Assembly (NCBI GenBank): GCA_947474365.1
Contig: CANJIU010000001.1
Coordinates: 62,001-126,000, forward strand
DNA length: 64,000 nt
Reading direction: 5' to 3'
Source of the DNA: Opitutia bacterium
GTDB taxonomy: Bacteria; Verrucomicrobiota; Verrucomicrobiia; Opitutales; Opitutaceae
In this document: one piece after another, positions 17,784 to 29,684 of the stretch
Layout of the letters: the number at the start of each line of letters is the position of its first letter
How positions within the stretch are numbered: the stretch's first letter is position 1
Position numbers and translations under genes: made by a program
The notes under the pieces: generated by a model
What the model was told of the DNA's origin: nothing
The model's input: the letters and a program-made list of their open reading frames with translations, nothing else
The model's database searches: none

Positions 17784-19229
17784 TCAGGCTGCCGTGGTCG
17801 GCCGGCGGATCGCGAGCACGAGCAGGCTGCTCGCGGCCATGAGCGCGCCGTCGAGCAGCAGCGCGGCCCCCCAGCCACCGGTGTGGTCGCGCAAAGTGCC
17901 GGAGATGACCGGCGAAAGCAGGGCGCCGATCTCGGCAATGAGGTTCCACAGGCCAAAGGCCATGCCGCGGTGGCTGGCCGGGGCCAGCTCGGCGGTCAGC
18001 GCGTGTGAGACGGATTGCTGGGCGAAAAAGAACAGGCCGGAGACGAACAGCAGCGCCGAGACGATCACGGGATGGCGGATGCCGAAAATGACCAGCGCGG
18101 CGAACGCCAGAATCGACACCGCCTCGACCGCGGTGAGCCAGACGAGGACGTTCTTGCGACTGTGCCCAGCTCTCGCGGCGCGATCGGAGAGCCAGCCGCC
18201 GAGAGGAAAGCCGATCAGCCCCGCGATGGCGTTGAACGAAGCGGTGAGCGCCGCGGCCATGAAGGTGCTGCCGGAGTCCTTGACGATGTCCACGGCCCAG
18301 AATGAATACAGCCACAGGTGCCAAAGGATCGGCACGGCCGAAAGGTAGACGAGCAACAGGCTGCGATCGCGGAGCACCGGGCCGACCGCATCGCGCTTGG
18401 CGAAGTTGAGATAGAGCACGAAGGCCACGGCAAACGCGGCCAAAATCAGGCCGGTGGCACCGGGCGAGAAGCCCAGCTTCGTCGCCCCGAGATACACCGC
18501 CATGATCAGGACGAAGAAGACTGTGGAATATCCCGTGAGCCCGCGCAGCGCCGTGCCGGCGTTTTCATTGGGCCGTTTGACCACGCGCAGCGCCCGGATC
18601 ATGTAGAGGCCCACGAGCGCCGTGGGCGCGCTCATCAGCAGAAAGGGCGCGCGCCAGGCCTCCAGTCCCAGCCACGGCTGCGCCCAAGCGGTGACCGCCG
18701 GCGTGGCGAGCAGCGCGATGGTGAGGCCCAGGGTCAAGCCGCTGATGACGAGCCCCAGGCCGAGGCCGATCTTCTCCGGGGGCGTCGTCTGCGCGATGAT
18801 CGTGCGGTCATTGGAGTAGAACGCGCCTTCCCCAAGTCCGGTCAGCACGCGCAGGCCGACGAACCACACGAGGCCGCCGACGAGCCCCGTAAGCAGCGTG
18901 GTGAGCGCCGCCCAGAAGATGCTGATGAGCACGACGACCCGGTGGCCATATTTGTCGCCGAAGTATCCGCCGGGGAACTGGGTGAGCATGTAGCCGGCGA
19001 AGAACAGGCTCCCGATGAGTCCGCCAAACGCGTGCGGGCTCGCGACGTCGCCCATGAACGACACCTTGTGGGCGATCATCCACGAAATGACCGGGCCGGT
19101 GATCGAACGGTCGATGTAGGAAACGACCCAGCCGAGGAAGAGGGCCGTCCAGATCGTGTGGTAGGATTGCCAGCCTGTGCCGGAAGGCGCCGCGGTTGGG
19201 GAGGTGGCAGATGCAGGCGTGGGGTGCAT
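17784..19229 (-). CDS. MFS transporter, likely aromatic acid importer of the lig operon
   Basis: A 481-residue major facilitator protein with about 12 membrane segments. The start MHPTPAS at 19229 is chosen because the open frame upstream lacks membrane character. The loop 2-3 motif reads GYFGDKYGHRVVV (about residues 89-101). It is the last gene of the protocatechuate 4,5-cleavage operon, 43 bases after the OsmC-like gene, so uptake of 4-hydroxybenzoate, protocatechuate or a related acid is the natural guess. Confidence 0.8.
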   Translation of the reverse strand: MHPTPASATSPTAAPSGTGWQSYHTIWTALFLGWVVSYIDRSITGPVISWMIAHKVSFMGDVASPHAFGGLIGSLFFAGYMLTQFPGGYFGDKYGHRVVVLISIFWAALTTLLTGLVGGLVWFVGLRVLTGLGEGAFYSNDRTIIAQTTPPEKIGLGLGLVISGLTLGLTIALLATPAVTAWAQPWLGLEAWRAPFLLMSAPTALVGLYMIRALRVVKRPNENAGTALRGLTGYSTVFFVLIMAVYLGATKLGFSPGATGLILAAFAVAFVLYLNFAKRDAVGPVLRDRSLLLVYLSAVPILWHLWLYSFWAVDIVKDSGSTFMAAALTASFNAIAGLIGFPLGGWLSDRAARAGHSRKNVLVWLTAVEAVSILAFAALVIFGIRHPVIVSALLFVSGLFFFAQQSVSHALTAELAPASHRGMAFGLWNLIAEIGALLSPVISGTLRDHTGGWGAALLLDGALMAASSLLVLAIRRPTTAA

Positions 19230-19272
19230 GGGGTCGCGGGGGGAATTTGGGCCGCGCCAGACCGTGCGATGC

Positions 19273-20388
19273 TTATAATGGCAGCGGAGCGCCGTTGAGT
19301 TCGGCGCGCACGGCTGGCTCCAAGTTGGAGCGAAGGGCAGCGTGGAGGAAACAGGTGCGCTCGCCCGTCCGCACGAGGTCGGCCGCCGCCGCGTCGTCGG
19401 TGTCGGATTCGAGGAACACATGCGTGGAAATCGAGGGCGACGGCGTGAGCCGGCTGACTTGAACGAGGCGGTAGGAGTGGAGCGGGAGCTTCTTGATCTG
19501 CGCGTAGCGCCCGAGCTGCGTCATGAAGCAAAAGGCGATGCCGGCCGCGAGGTAGTCCAAGGAATCCGGGGCGATGCCGGTGCCGTCCCGGGCAGCGCCG
19601 AGAAACCGGAAGCTGGAGCCGATCGGCTGGGCGAGCCCGATGTCGGCCTGGAAGAGATGTTCATCCAGCGGGCGCGCTTCGCCTTGGATGAGGAGGGTGC
19701 GATTCTGGACGGCGTGCAGGCTGCTGCCGGCGCCACCGGGCACGCCGGACACGGCTGCCGCCGCCGTCTGCTTGGTGATGAGATCCGGCCGGGCCTGCTC
19801 CGGCGCCGGCGAGATCGATTTCAATTCATCGGCCGGATCGTCCGCAGGCGAGCCGCTGTCCGGCGCCAGCGGGATGCGCCGGCCATTGTGCGCAAGGGTG
19901 AACACGCCCGTCATCGCTTCGCGCAACAGGCGCAACGCCGGGCACTCCGCCACGGCCGCGCGGAGAACGGCGGTGACATCCGCCGGGTTGGCGGACGTTT
20001 CCAAGGCGACGGTGAGTTCTGGCGGAAGCGCCCCGCCGACGGCGTCGCCGCGCAGGAAGGAACCTTGCATGGTGTAGCGGTCCGCCTGCCGCAGGGCCAG
20101 CGAGCGCAATGCGAGGCCACGGGGACGCGCGGCCTCCAGCACCGAGGAGCCGAGGGAAATAATCTGCCCGGCCGAAAAAAAACCCAGCGGGAACGGCGCA
20201 AGGTCGGTGCCATTGAGATACGGGCCTTCGTCGCACAACAGGCGCCAGTCGCCGCCGGCGCCGCCGGAAACGAGCGCCTCTTTCTGCATGCCGGCGAGGG
20301 CCTGCACGGCGACGCGCCGCAGGCCGGCACCTGCGGGGGCGGGCGAGCCGGGTTGGGGGACTTTGAACGCGATCGGGTGGGGATGCAT
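19273..20388 (-). CDS. OsmC-like protein with two OsmC halves
   Basis: A 371-residue protein resembling a duplicated OsmC/Ohr fold. Conserved-type cysteines occur in AFCFMTQLGRYAQI (about residues 288-301) and ERTCFLHAALR (about 347-357); the N-terminal half ends with a weaker AAVAECPALRLL. OsmC proteins reduce organic hydroperoxides. A member in a ring-cleavage operon could protect the Fe(II) dioxygenase or act on an intermediate; I do not know its reaction. It lies 18 bases after pobA. Confidence 0.65.
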   Translation of the reverse strand: MHPHPIAFKVPQPGSPAPAGAGLRRVAVQALAGMQKEALVSGGAGGDWRLLCDEGPYLNGTDLAPFPLGFFSAGQIISLGSSVLEAARPRGLALRSLALRQADRYTMQGSFLRGDAVGGALPPELTVALETSANPADVTAVLRAAVAECPALRLLREAMTGVFTLAHNGRRIPLAPDSGSPADDPADELKSISPAPEQARPDLITKQTAAAAVSGVPGGAGSSLHAVQNRTLLIQGEARPLDEHLFQADIGLAQPIGSSFRFLGAARDGTGIAPDSLDYLAAGIAFCFMTQLGRYAQIKKLPLHSYRLVQVSRLTPSPSISTHVFLESDTDDAAAADLVRTGERTCFLHAALRSNLEPAVRAELNGAPLPL

Positions 20389-20406
20389 GGTTGCACGGGG
20401 TGTAAC

Positions 20407-22624
<2,218 letters not shown>

Positions 22625-22628
<4 letters not shown>

Positions 22629-23344
22629 GGCGTGGCCTGCTTCTGGAGCCGCTCGTAGTCGGCGAGCGTGTCGAGGTAGACGAGGCCGGCTTTTTCGAGC
22701 GCCGGGCGCATGTTGTAGAGGTCGAGGCCGAGTTCGCCGGCGGCGAGCCGGGCGCGCTTGGCGGCTTCGTTCGCCTCGCGCTTTTCGCCGGCGGCGAGGA
22801 CGGTGGCCGCGGTGAGGCGGGGGACGATGACAACCCCGTCGTCGTCGGCCACGACCACGTCGCCCGGCACGACATGCTGGCCGGCGCAGACGATGGGGAT
22901 GTTCACGGCGCCGAGCGTGGCCTTGACGGTGCCCTTGGCGTTGACCGCTTTCGACCAGACGGGAAAACCGAGCTCGGTGAGTTCGCGCGTGTCACGCACG
23001 CCGCCGTCGATTACGAGCGCCGGCACGCCGCGGGCCTTGGCGGACTGGGCGAGCAGTTCGCCGAAGAATCCGTCGCTGCACTCGCTGGTGCAGCCGACGA
23101 CGAGGATGTCGCCCTTCTGGCAGAGTTCGATGGCGACGTGGATCATCCAGTTGTCGCCCGGCTGCGCCATGACGGCGACGGCGCTGCCGGCGATTCGCGC
23201 ACCGGGGTAGATGGGGCGCAGGCAGGGGCGGAGCAGGCCGCTGCGGCCCTGGGCCTCGTGGACGGTGGCGACGCCGAGCTTGGCGAGGCCGGCCACGGTC
23301 TCAGGGGCGGCGCGTTCGATGTGGCGGACGGCGACGGTTTTCAT
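22625..23344 (-). CDS. ligK: 4-carboxy-4-hydroxy-2-oxoadipate aldolase
   Basis: A 239-residue RraA/HMG-CHA aldolase family protein. The signature [14 protein letters not shown] (about residues 114-127) holds the substrate-binding Arg and metal-binding Asp, and [13 protein letters not shown] follows. It cleaves 4-carboxy-4-hydroxy-2-oxoadipate into pyruvate and oxaloacetate, the last step of the pathway. ATG 23344 gives the usual length; the frame upstream runs into ligI. Confidence 0.9.
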
Positions 23345-23354
23345 GGGGCGGGGC

Positions 23355-24245
23355 TCAGGCTTCGAAGCGGTAGAGGCGTTCGGGGTTGTCCACGACGATG
23401 CGGCGTAGCAGCGCATCGTCGCGGTCGGTGTATTCGGTCAACAGGTCGACGAGGTCGCCGTCGTTCGGCATCCAGCGCGTGATGTTCGGGTGCGGGAAAT
23501 CGGTGCCCCAGAGGATGCGGTCGGGGGCGAGCGCAATCAGCTCGCGGGCGAACGGGATCGCGTCGTGAAACGGCGGACCGGCGCGGGAGATGCGCTCGGC
23601 GCCACAGACTTTGCACCACCAATTTGGGCGCTGCATGAAACGCTTCAAAATCTGAAATGCCGGCTGGCTCGGGCCGAGGTCGCACGGGACACGGCCCATG
23701 TGGTCGACGAGGATGTCCATCTCGATCCTCGCGAAGAAGTCCTCGAATTTCACGAGGTCCTCCGCGTTGACATGGATGATGAGGTGCCAGCCGAGCGGCT
23801 TCACGCGCCGGAGGATGTCCGTCATCGCCTCGAGATTGGGCGTGCCGCCGAGGTGCGTGACAAAGTTGAAGCGAACGCCGCGGACGCCGCCCTCGTGCAG
23901 CCGGTGGAAATCTTCGTCGGTAAATGTGCTGCGGGCGATGCAGACGCCTTTGTAGCGTCCGCCGCTGGTGGCGATGGCGTCGAGCATGGCGCGGTTGTCG
24001 GGGCCGTGGCAGCTCGCCTGCACGATGACGGCACGCTCGATGCCGAGCGTGCCGTGCAGTTGCTTCAGACGATCCCTGCCGGCGTCGGGCGGTTCGTAAG
24101 TGCTCGTCGGGTGATACGGGAAAAGATGCTTGGGCCCGAAGACGTGGCAGTGCGCATCACAGGCTTTCGGCGGGAGCTTCAGCTCGGGCGTCCGGGTGTT
24201 CGCGTCGGGCGGCGGACAGGATTTTTTCGGTTCGGCGGAAGTCAT
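23355..24245 (-). CDS. ligI: 2-pyrone-4,6-dicarboxylate lactonase
   Basis: A 296-residue amidohydrolase with HCH in [10 protein letters not shown] (about residues 29-38), a central His in [11 protein letters not shown] and the Asp of [11 protein letters not shown]. These residues match LigI, which hydrolyses 2-pyrone-4,6-dicarboxylate to 4-oxalomesaconate without a tightly bound metal. It is followed 10 bases later by ligK. Confidence 0.92.
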   Translation of the reverse strand: MTSAEPKKSCPPPDANTRTPELKLPPKACDAHCHVFGPKHLFPYHPTSTYEPPDAGRDRLKQLHGTLGIERAVIVQASCHGPDNRAMLDAIATSGGRYKGVCIARSTFTDEDFHRLHEGGVRGVRFNFVTHLGGTPNLEAMTDILRRVKPLGWHLIIHVNAEDLVKFEDFFARIEMDILVDHMGRVPCDLGPSQPAFQILKRFMQRPNWWCKVCGAERISRAGPPFHDAIPFARELIALAPDRILWGTDFPHPNITRWMPNDGDLVDLLTEYTDRDDALLRRIVVDNPERLYRFEA

Positions 24246-24251
24246 GGAGAA

Positions 24252-25352
24252 TCAGGCGCGCGGGCCGCCCCATATTCCGGCGGGAATGAACACCTCGCCG
24301 CGACTGAGCAGACGCGCGGTGCGGAGGAGGCCGGCGCGGCGCACGACCGGCCGCGGGCCGCTGCGATCGAGGTCGAGCGTGACGGTGAACTCGCCGCTCG
24401 GGTGCTCGATGGAGCAGGCACCGTCGGCGCGCGCGGCCGCCGCGATGCCGTCGGCGACGGTGCCGGGAATCACGCAAGCGGTGGCGACGGAGACGGCGCC
24501 GAGCACGCCGATGGCGGCGTGGCAAACGTGCGGGATGAAGGTGCGCGTGTGCACGACGCCGCCAGCGCGCGGCACGGCGATGAGCGCCATCTTCGGGACG
24601 ATTTTTTTCGCGACATCGCCGAGCTGCATGAGCGGGCCGGCTTGCAAGCGGATGCGCTCGAGGCGGGCTTTCAATGCGGTGTTGGCGTTGAGCTCGGCGG
24701 GCGTTTCGTAGCCGGTGACGCCGAGATCGGCGGCGCGGAGGGCGACCACGGGCATGCCGTTGTCGAGGCAGGTGACTTCGGTGCCGTCGATGGTGTCGCG
24801 GAGATTGCCGGTGGGAAACAACTCGCCGCAGGCGGAGCCGGCGGTGTCGAGATAGTTGCAGACGACGGGTGCGGCGGTGCCGGGCGCGCCGTCGATGCGC
24901 GCGGAGCCGGAGTATGCGACGCGGCGGCCGGGGGTTTGCACGACGACTTCGCACAGTGACTCGCCGTTGAGCATGAAGACGCGCGCGCGCGTCTCGCCGT
25001 CGGTGGCGGGCAGGAAGCCGGCCTCGATGGCGAAGGGGACGACGCCGGCGAGGAGGTTGCCGCAGTTTTGCGTGCCGTCGGTCGCATCGCGGCCGACGAC
25101 GACTTGGACGAACTCGTAGTCGAGATCGGCGCCGGGGCGAGACGAGCGCGCGACGATGGCGACCTTGCTGGTGAGCGGATCGGCGCCGCCGAGGCCGTCG
25201 ATTTGGCGGGGGTCGTCGGGGCCGAGGCCGGTCATAGCGGCGAGCAGCACGCGCTGGCGGAGCGCCGGATCGGCCGGGAGATCGGCGGCGCGGAAGTAGA
25301 GGCCTTTGGAGCTGCCGCCGCGCAGCTGCATGCAGGGAATCGCGGTTTGCAT
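24252..25352 (-). CDS. ligU: 4-oxalomesaconate tautomerase (PrpF family)
   Basis: A 366-residue PrpF-fold isomerase with QLRGGSSKGLYF (about residues 9-20), the NCGNLLAGVVPFA active-site region (about 95-107) and HVCHAAIGVLGAV (about 274-286). In this operon it is the LigU/GalD enzyme interconverting the tautomers of 4-oxalomesaconate so that LigJ can hydrate it. Spacing to ligI is 6 bases. Confidence 0.88.
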   Translation of the reverse strand: MQTAIPCMQLRGGSSKGLYFRAADLPADPALRQRVLLAAMTGLGPDDPRQIDGLGGADPLTSKVAIVARSSRPGADLDYEFVQVVVGRDATDGTQNCGNLLAGVVPFAIEAGFLPATDGETRARVFMLNGESLCEVVVQTPGRRVAYSGSARIDGAPGTAAPVVCNYLDTAGSACGELFPTGNLRDTIDGTEVTCLDNGMPVVALRAADLGVTGYETPAELNANTALKARLERIRLQAGPLMQLGDVAKKIVPKMALIAVPRAGGVVHTRTFIPHVCHAAIGVLGAVSVATACVIPGTVADGIAAAARADGACSIEHPSGEFTVTLDLDRSGPRPVVRRAGLLRTARLLSRGEVFIPAGIWGGPRA

Positions 25353-25361
25353 GGCGGGAAA

Positions 25362-26312
25362 CTAACCGCCCGGCCGCAGGCATTTTTCCAAGCGGTCGAG
25401 CGTCTGCATGGCGGGGAGGACCTGCGCGACGCTGGCGTTGGGTTCGCGCCGCTCGCGGATGGCGGCGAAGAATTCGCGGTCCTGCAGCTCGATGCCGTTG
25501 AGCGCCACGTCGACCTTCGAGACGTCGATCGCGTTGTTCTTCCCGTCGAACAGATCGTCATAGCGACAGACGTAGGTGCCTTGGTCGCAGATGTAGCGGA
25601 AGAAGGTGCCGAGCGGGCCGTCGTTGTTGAACGAGAGCGAGAGCGTGCAGAGCGCGCCCGACGGCGTCTTGAGCCCGATGCTCATGTCCATCGCGATGCC
25701 GAGCGTCGGGTGAACCGGCCCTTGCAGCGCTTGGACCTGCGAGGCCGTTTCACCGGTCTGGTATTGGAAGAGATCGACGGTGTGGCACGCGTGGTGCCAG
25801 AGGAGGTGGTCGGTCCAGCTGCGCGGCTGGCCGAGGGCGTTCATGTTCGTGCGACGAAAAAAATACGTCTGCACGTCCATCTGCTGCACCTTCAGTTCGC
25901 CCACCTTGATCTTCCGGTGGAGCCACTGGTGACTTGGGTTGAAGCGGCGGGTGTGGCCGGCCATCGCGACGAGGCCGGTGCGGCGCTGCGCCTCGACGAT
26001 CCGCTGCGCGTCGGCGAGATTGTCGGCGATCGGGATCTCGATATGGACGTGCTTGCCGGCTTCAAGGCATTGCAAGCCTTGTGCCGTGTGCAGGGGTGTG
26101 GGCGAGGCGATGATGGCGGCCTCGACGCCGGGCTGGCGTAGACTCTCGGCGAGGTCGGTGGTCCAATGCGGGATGCCGCGGGCGCGGGCGACGTCGCGCG
26201 TGGAGTCGGCGCTGCCGCCGCAGAGGCTGACGACCTCGATGCCGGTGATCTTGGCGATCGCGTCGAGGTGTTTCTGACCAAAGGCCCCTTGGCCGACCAT
26301 GACGATTTTCAT
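25362..26312 (-). CDS. ligC: 4-carboxy-2-hydroxymuconate-6-semialdehyde dehydrogenase
   Basis: A 316-residue Gfo/Idh/MocA protein with NAD(P)-binding GQGAFGQKH (residues 7-15) and an EIP variant (HVHIEIPIAD) of the usual EKP motif. Features such as YFFRRTNMNALGQPRSWTDH and HHACHTVD match LigC, which oxidises the ring-cleavage product to 2-pyrone-4,6-dicarboxylate. Position between ligB and ligU supports the call. Confidence 0.9.
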   Translation of the reverse strand: MKIVMVGQGAFGQKHLDAIAKITGIEVVSLCGGSADSTRDVARARGIPHWTTDLAESLRQPGVEAAIIASPTPLHTAQGLQCLEAGKHVHIEIPIADNLADAQRIVEAQRRTGLVAMAGHTRRFNPSHQWLHRKIKVGELKVQQMDVQTYFFRRTNMNALGQPRSWTDHLLWHHACHTVDLFQYQTGETASQVQALQGPVHPTLGIAMDMSIGLKTPSGALCTLSLSFNNDGPLGTFFRYICDQGTYVCRYDDLFDGKNNAIDVSKVDVALNGIELQDREFFAAIRERREPNASVAQVLPAMQTLDRLEKCLRPGG

Positions 26313-26349
26313 AAGCAGGAAATTCCGGTGAGCGGGACGGCGGGCCTGA

Positions 26350-27611
<1,262 letters not shown>

Positions 27612-27709
27612 GAGGCGGAGCGTGATGGACAGGCTGAATCTTGTTTGGGAGGAATCCCGGAAGGCGAGAGGTGCGGTAGCGAGGGTGGGAAAGGCATCGA
27701 TCCGGCATG

Positions 27710-27741
27710 AATATATATCAAAAAACGGCGGACTGAGTCAG
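27710..27741 (-). promoter_or_regulatory. Probable promoter of the lig operon with a small palindrome
   Basis: On the minus strand CTGACT (27741-27736) and TATATATT (27717-27710) are separated by 18 bases, a plausible -35/-10 pair about 100 bases before ligA. The -35 region overlaps the palindrome CTGA-G-TCAG (27733-27741), a candidate operator for an aromatic-responsive regulator. No such regulator is adjacent. Confidence 0.45.
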
Positions 27742-27839
27742 AGATGAGTAGTCCCTGCCCGTGGCTCACCGGATCGGACCAAAGACGAAGGTTTGAGGGA
27801 AGAAATCCGCCCAAATGCACCAGAATGTGCGGCTGTAGT

Positions 27840-28000
27840 GGAGTCCTGCCGCGAGAATTCTATTTCTCGGTGTTGTCATTTTCGTGGGGTTGGATTGCCG
27901 GGGCTACCCGAACTCATCCTTGAAACACGCGGGCCCGGGCGAATCCCTAAGCGGATGCGTCGATTCTTGCGGAATCCACCGCGTCCAGTGATGCTTCGGG
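27840..28000 (+). repeat. Dispersed intergenic repeat, copy C
   Basis: It begins near CCGCGAG with TGTTGTCATTTTCGTGG and includes the core GGGCGAATCCCTAAG with GCGTCGATTC. The longest match is to copy D (about 31980-32115), which shares both parts. It sits just beyond the stop codon of the WA-x-DP-repeat protein gene. With the promoter at 27.71-27.74 kb it accounts for most of the 416-base gap before that gene. Confidence 0.6.
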
Positions 28001-28027
28001 CGCTGGCGGATGACTAGCCGACTTCCG

Positions 28028-29587
28028 CTACGACCTCGGCAAGAGCTGCCGCTTGAGTGCGACCGGCAGATCAGAAAGCTCGATCCATGCCCGGGCGGCT
28101 TTGGGATCCACGGCGAGCCAGGCCCGAGCGGCCCTTTCGGTTTGCCGGTTACGTAACGGTTCGTTGCCAATACCCGCGGCCCACTGCACGGCCAAGTCGG
28201 GAAAAGTATCGACCAAGCTTCCGGCGGTTGCGTAAAGAGCTGTATCACGCTCTCCACTGGAGGGCAGCCTGCCAAGCCGTGAGACCGCTGCCACTGAATC
28301 AACCAGCGCCCATTGGTAGAATACGTTTTCGATTGCGTAGTCGCGCTGCGGGCCAGCTGGAAAGCTTGTCGCCCATTCTGCTGCGGCGGCAGGATCCTTC
28401 GCCGCCCAAGCCGTGACGACGGAAATGGCCGCGCTCTCACGCCCGCCGGCCCCGATCGCGAGTTTTTTGACGAAATTTGCCGCTGCTTCGGGATTTTCCT
28501 GCGCCCACCCGGCGAGCAAGCTGGCCAACACTTTTTCCTTTAAGTCGGAATCCTGTAATTGCTGTGCCCATCTGACCGCAGCCTCCGGCTCCAGTCTTCC
28601 CCACTGGCTCGTTACCGTTATCAAAAACTGATCGGTCCCCGTCGGGAGAGTGCGTGCATACTGCGCGGCCTCTTCAGGGGCGCTCCGAACCCAGTCGTAA
28701 CTCAAATGAGTCAGTGCGGTATTTTGCAGCGCTCCTGCCGTCATTTCCTGCACCCACTGGAGCGCCCCGCGCCGGTCCTTTTCTCCCCAGTGCGGGATCA
28801 GCTGCGCCAGCAAATCCGCCTGCGCCGGTCCGCTTGTCATACTCAAAATCAAATCGGCCGCGCCCGCAGGATTGTTATCCTTCCAAGATTGGACGATCGC
28901 CGCACACAACTCAGTGCGCACGGGTTCTTCCATAACGGCCGGCATCAATTGCAGCAGCAGATCGGGCGATTGGGTGGCGAGCGCACCAGAGAGCGCGACT
29001 GTCATCTGCGCCTGCACCTGTTTTTGCGCTGCGTCGGCAAACCAGCGCACCGCCGCCGCCGGGTTTACCTTGGCCCATTCCGTGAGGCCGAACGCCATCA
29101 GGTCCGGCCCGCGCTCGGTTTCGATTTGGTTCTGGACGTGGAACATTGCCGAGGCTCCGTCCGCGCGCGCCCAGCGCACGAACAGAACCTTGCGCAACTC
29201 GAACCGCAATTCGGAGGGGGCCAGTTGCTCAATCCACTCAAGGACGCCGGGTAGATCCGACAGATCGGCACGCTGGATGAGTTGGGAAAGTTCCCTGCGG
29301 AGCCTCTCGTCCTTCGTTTTTGTGAGCGCCGTGGCCCATAAGTCTTTCACCCCTCTTGGATCGGGCTGCGGGGTGGCACGGGAGCGACTCGGTAGTATTG
29401 CGTTTGCTGGCCGTGCAGCGGCCGCCTGGGTTTCCGATTCACTCTCGAACTGAGAAGGCGGCTCAGAACGGTGCGAAAGGAAGAAGAGAAGCAGCAAGAT
29501 GGCTGCTCCAAGTAGAAAACCGCCTTTCAACGGCCTCAAATCAGATTTCAGTTCGGGGAATCGTCCAAACATGTTTATTCGCCCCAT
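28028..29587 (-). CDS. Membrane-anchored protein with about ten WA-x-DP-x-AA repeats
   Basis: A 519-residue protein with a cytoplasmic start, one membrane segment (about residues 22-41, GGFLLGAAILLLLFFLSH) and an Ala/Pro-rich linker. About ten ~36-residue helical repeats follow, with consensus W(A/G)xxxPxAAxxWAxxL; examples are WAQENPEAAANF, WAAKDPAAAAEWA and WLAVDPKAARAWI. The repeats recall HEAT/TPR-like superhelices found in many Verrucomicrobia proteins of unknown role. A scaffold or binding function in the periplasm is likely. ATG at 29572 (MFGRF) is an alternative start. A remnant of a second gene is at 17586-17680. Confidence 0.75.
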   Translation of the reverse strand: MGRINMFGRFPELKSDLRPLKGGFLLGAAILLLLFFLSHRSEPPSQFESESETQAAAARPANAILPSRSRATPQPDPRGVKDLWATALTKTKDERLRRELSQLIQRADLSDLPGVLEWIEQLAPSELRFELRKVLFVRWARADGASAMFHVQNQIETERGPDLMAFGLTEWAKVNPAAAVRWFADAAQKQVQAQMTVALSGALATQSPDLLLQLMPAVMEEPVRTELCAAIVQSWKDNNPAGAADLILSMTSGPAQADLLAQLIPHWGEKDRRGALQWVQEMTAGALQNTALTHLSYDWVRSAPEEAAQYARTLPTGTDQFLITVTSQWGRLEPEAAVRWAQQLQDSDLKEKVLASLLAGWAQENPEAAANFVKKLAIGAGGRESAAISVVTAWAAKDPAAAAEWATSFPAGPQRDYAIENVFYQWALVDSVAAVSRLGRLPSSGERDTALYATAGSLVDTFPDLAVQWAAGIGNEPLRNRQTERAARAWLAVDPKAARAWIELSDLPVALKRQLLPRS

Positions 29588-29639
29588 TGACGAAACAGGA
29601 CGTTAGGCCGACGCGCATCTGTTGAATGCAAGACACGCC

Positions 29640-29660
29640 GCTGCCGGGAGCTTCGGCAGC
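29640..29660. terminator. Hairpin between the beta-helix and repeat-protein genes
   Basis: GCTGCCG, a 7-base loop and CGGCAGC form a perfect 7-bp stem 25 bases beyond the stop codon of the beta-helix gene on its strand. There is no clear T-run, so Rho-dependent ending or transcript stabilisation is possible. Confidence 0.4.
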
Positions 29661-29684
29661 GACGCGCTTGAAGCGAAGCGATGC

